A stretch of 64,000 nt of DNA from Clostridium intestinale DSM 6191 (GTDB lineage: Bacteria > Bacillota > Clostridia > Clostridiales > Clostridiaceae): positions 259,946 through 323,945 of the forward strand of contig NZ_FQXU01000007.1 in assembly GCF_900130055.1 (NCBI RefSeq), given 5' to 3'. Shown here piece by piece: positions 63,879 through 64,000 of the stretch. The translations under genes were made by a program, and so were the position numbers. The notes under the pieces are model-generated. The model saw nothing but the letters and a program-made list of their open reading frames with translations, did not search any database and was not told the DNA's origin. The stretch's first letter is position 1. Each line of letters begins with the position of its first letter.

Positions 63879-64000
63879 CTATTCTAAACTTTTCAAAAGT
63901 CTATATTCTTCTTTAAAGAATATTCCTTCATCACTCTTTTTGATAACTGCTTTTCCATTAGTTGCTTCAGTTATTTCTTGTATGGCTTTTTCTGCTTCCT
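63879..64000 (-). CDS. C-terminal end of an unidentified gene (cut by window edge)
   Basis: A minus-strand frame open from 64000 to the TAG at 63879. The last forty codons include EAEKAIQEITEATNGKAVIK and the tail EEYRLLKSLE. Composition is protein-like. The family cannot be told from this piece. Confidence 0.6.
   Translation of the reverse strand, partial: EAEKAIQEITEATNGKAVIKKSDEGIFFKEEYRLLKSLE

Overview
The window reads as a chromosomal segment of a low-GC Firmicute, most likely a Clostridium sensu stricto or a close relative. The main reasons are the very AT-rich sequence, strong AGGAGG-type ribosome binding sites, the SCIFF peptide with its radical SAM maturase beside secDF, a sufCBDSU operon, a HemZ-type protein, and livJHMGF. 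Most genes are on the minus strand. No rRNA, tRNA, CRISPR array, complete insertion sequence or prophage was seen.

Layout. (1) 1-16 kb is a conserved housekeeping block, all on minus: ruvA-ruvB-queA-tgt-yajC-TIGR04086-type gene-scfA-scfB-secD-secF, then a degenerate RecJ-like gene, apt, relA, dtd, a metallo-hydrolase, hemZ and hisS (cut by the window edge). (2) 16-29.5 kb is an accessory run of single genes: PhzF-like isomerase, FusB-like EF-G-binding protein, DUF3990 ADP-ribosyltransferase-fold protein, adenosine deaminase, hydrolases, GNAT acetyltransferases, a pentapeptide-repeat protein, MerR and AraC regulators, a sugar O-acetyltransferase/HAD pair and a patatin. (3) 29.5-34.5 kb on plus is the SUF iron-sulfur assembly operon behind a clear promoter. 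(4) 34.6-46.3 kb is a second accessory run: nitrilase-type amidase, an ABC-2 exporter under a regulator with two MerR domains, azlCD, an Rpn-type nuclease, a protein joining a tyrosine-recombinase-like region to a DUF3883 nuclease-like domain, FosX, a class C beta-lactamase-fold hydrolase and a methyltransferase. (5) 46.4-51.1 kb is the branched-chain amino acid ABC operon livJHMGF, followed by a long non-coding gap with a strong plus-strand terminator. (6) 51.6-64 kb holds an ECF sigma/anti-sigma pair, a tandem MarR-domain regulator divergent from a SulP transporter, a membrane-tethered HTH-like protein, an ankyrin membrane protein, an SGNH protein lacking catalytic residues, FlxA-like, MATE with its MarR repressor and operator, nfo and yebC.

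How the genes work together. YajC and SecDF are Sec accessory factors. SCIFF and its maturase make a thioether-crosslinked peptide and sit inside the same block. RelA and Apt link stringent response and purine salvage. The scattered FosX, FusB-like, pentapeptide-repeat, MATE and ABC-2 genes give the accessory regions a drug-tolerance flavour, although only FosX is firmly identified at residue level.

Most noteworthy: the recombinase-like/DUF3883 fusion (42093-43460); two regulators whose normally dimeric DNA-binding domains are duplicated within one chain (dual MerR, dual MarR); a RecJ homologue and an SGNH hydrolase that have both lost catalytic residues; a 10-bp-periodic T-tract array between tgt and queA; a SCIFF peptide with seven cysteines; and orphan plus-strand terminators that suggest small RNAs.
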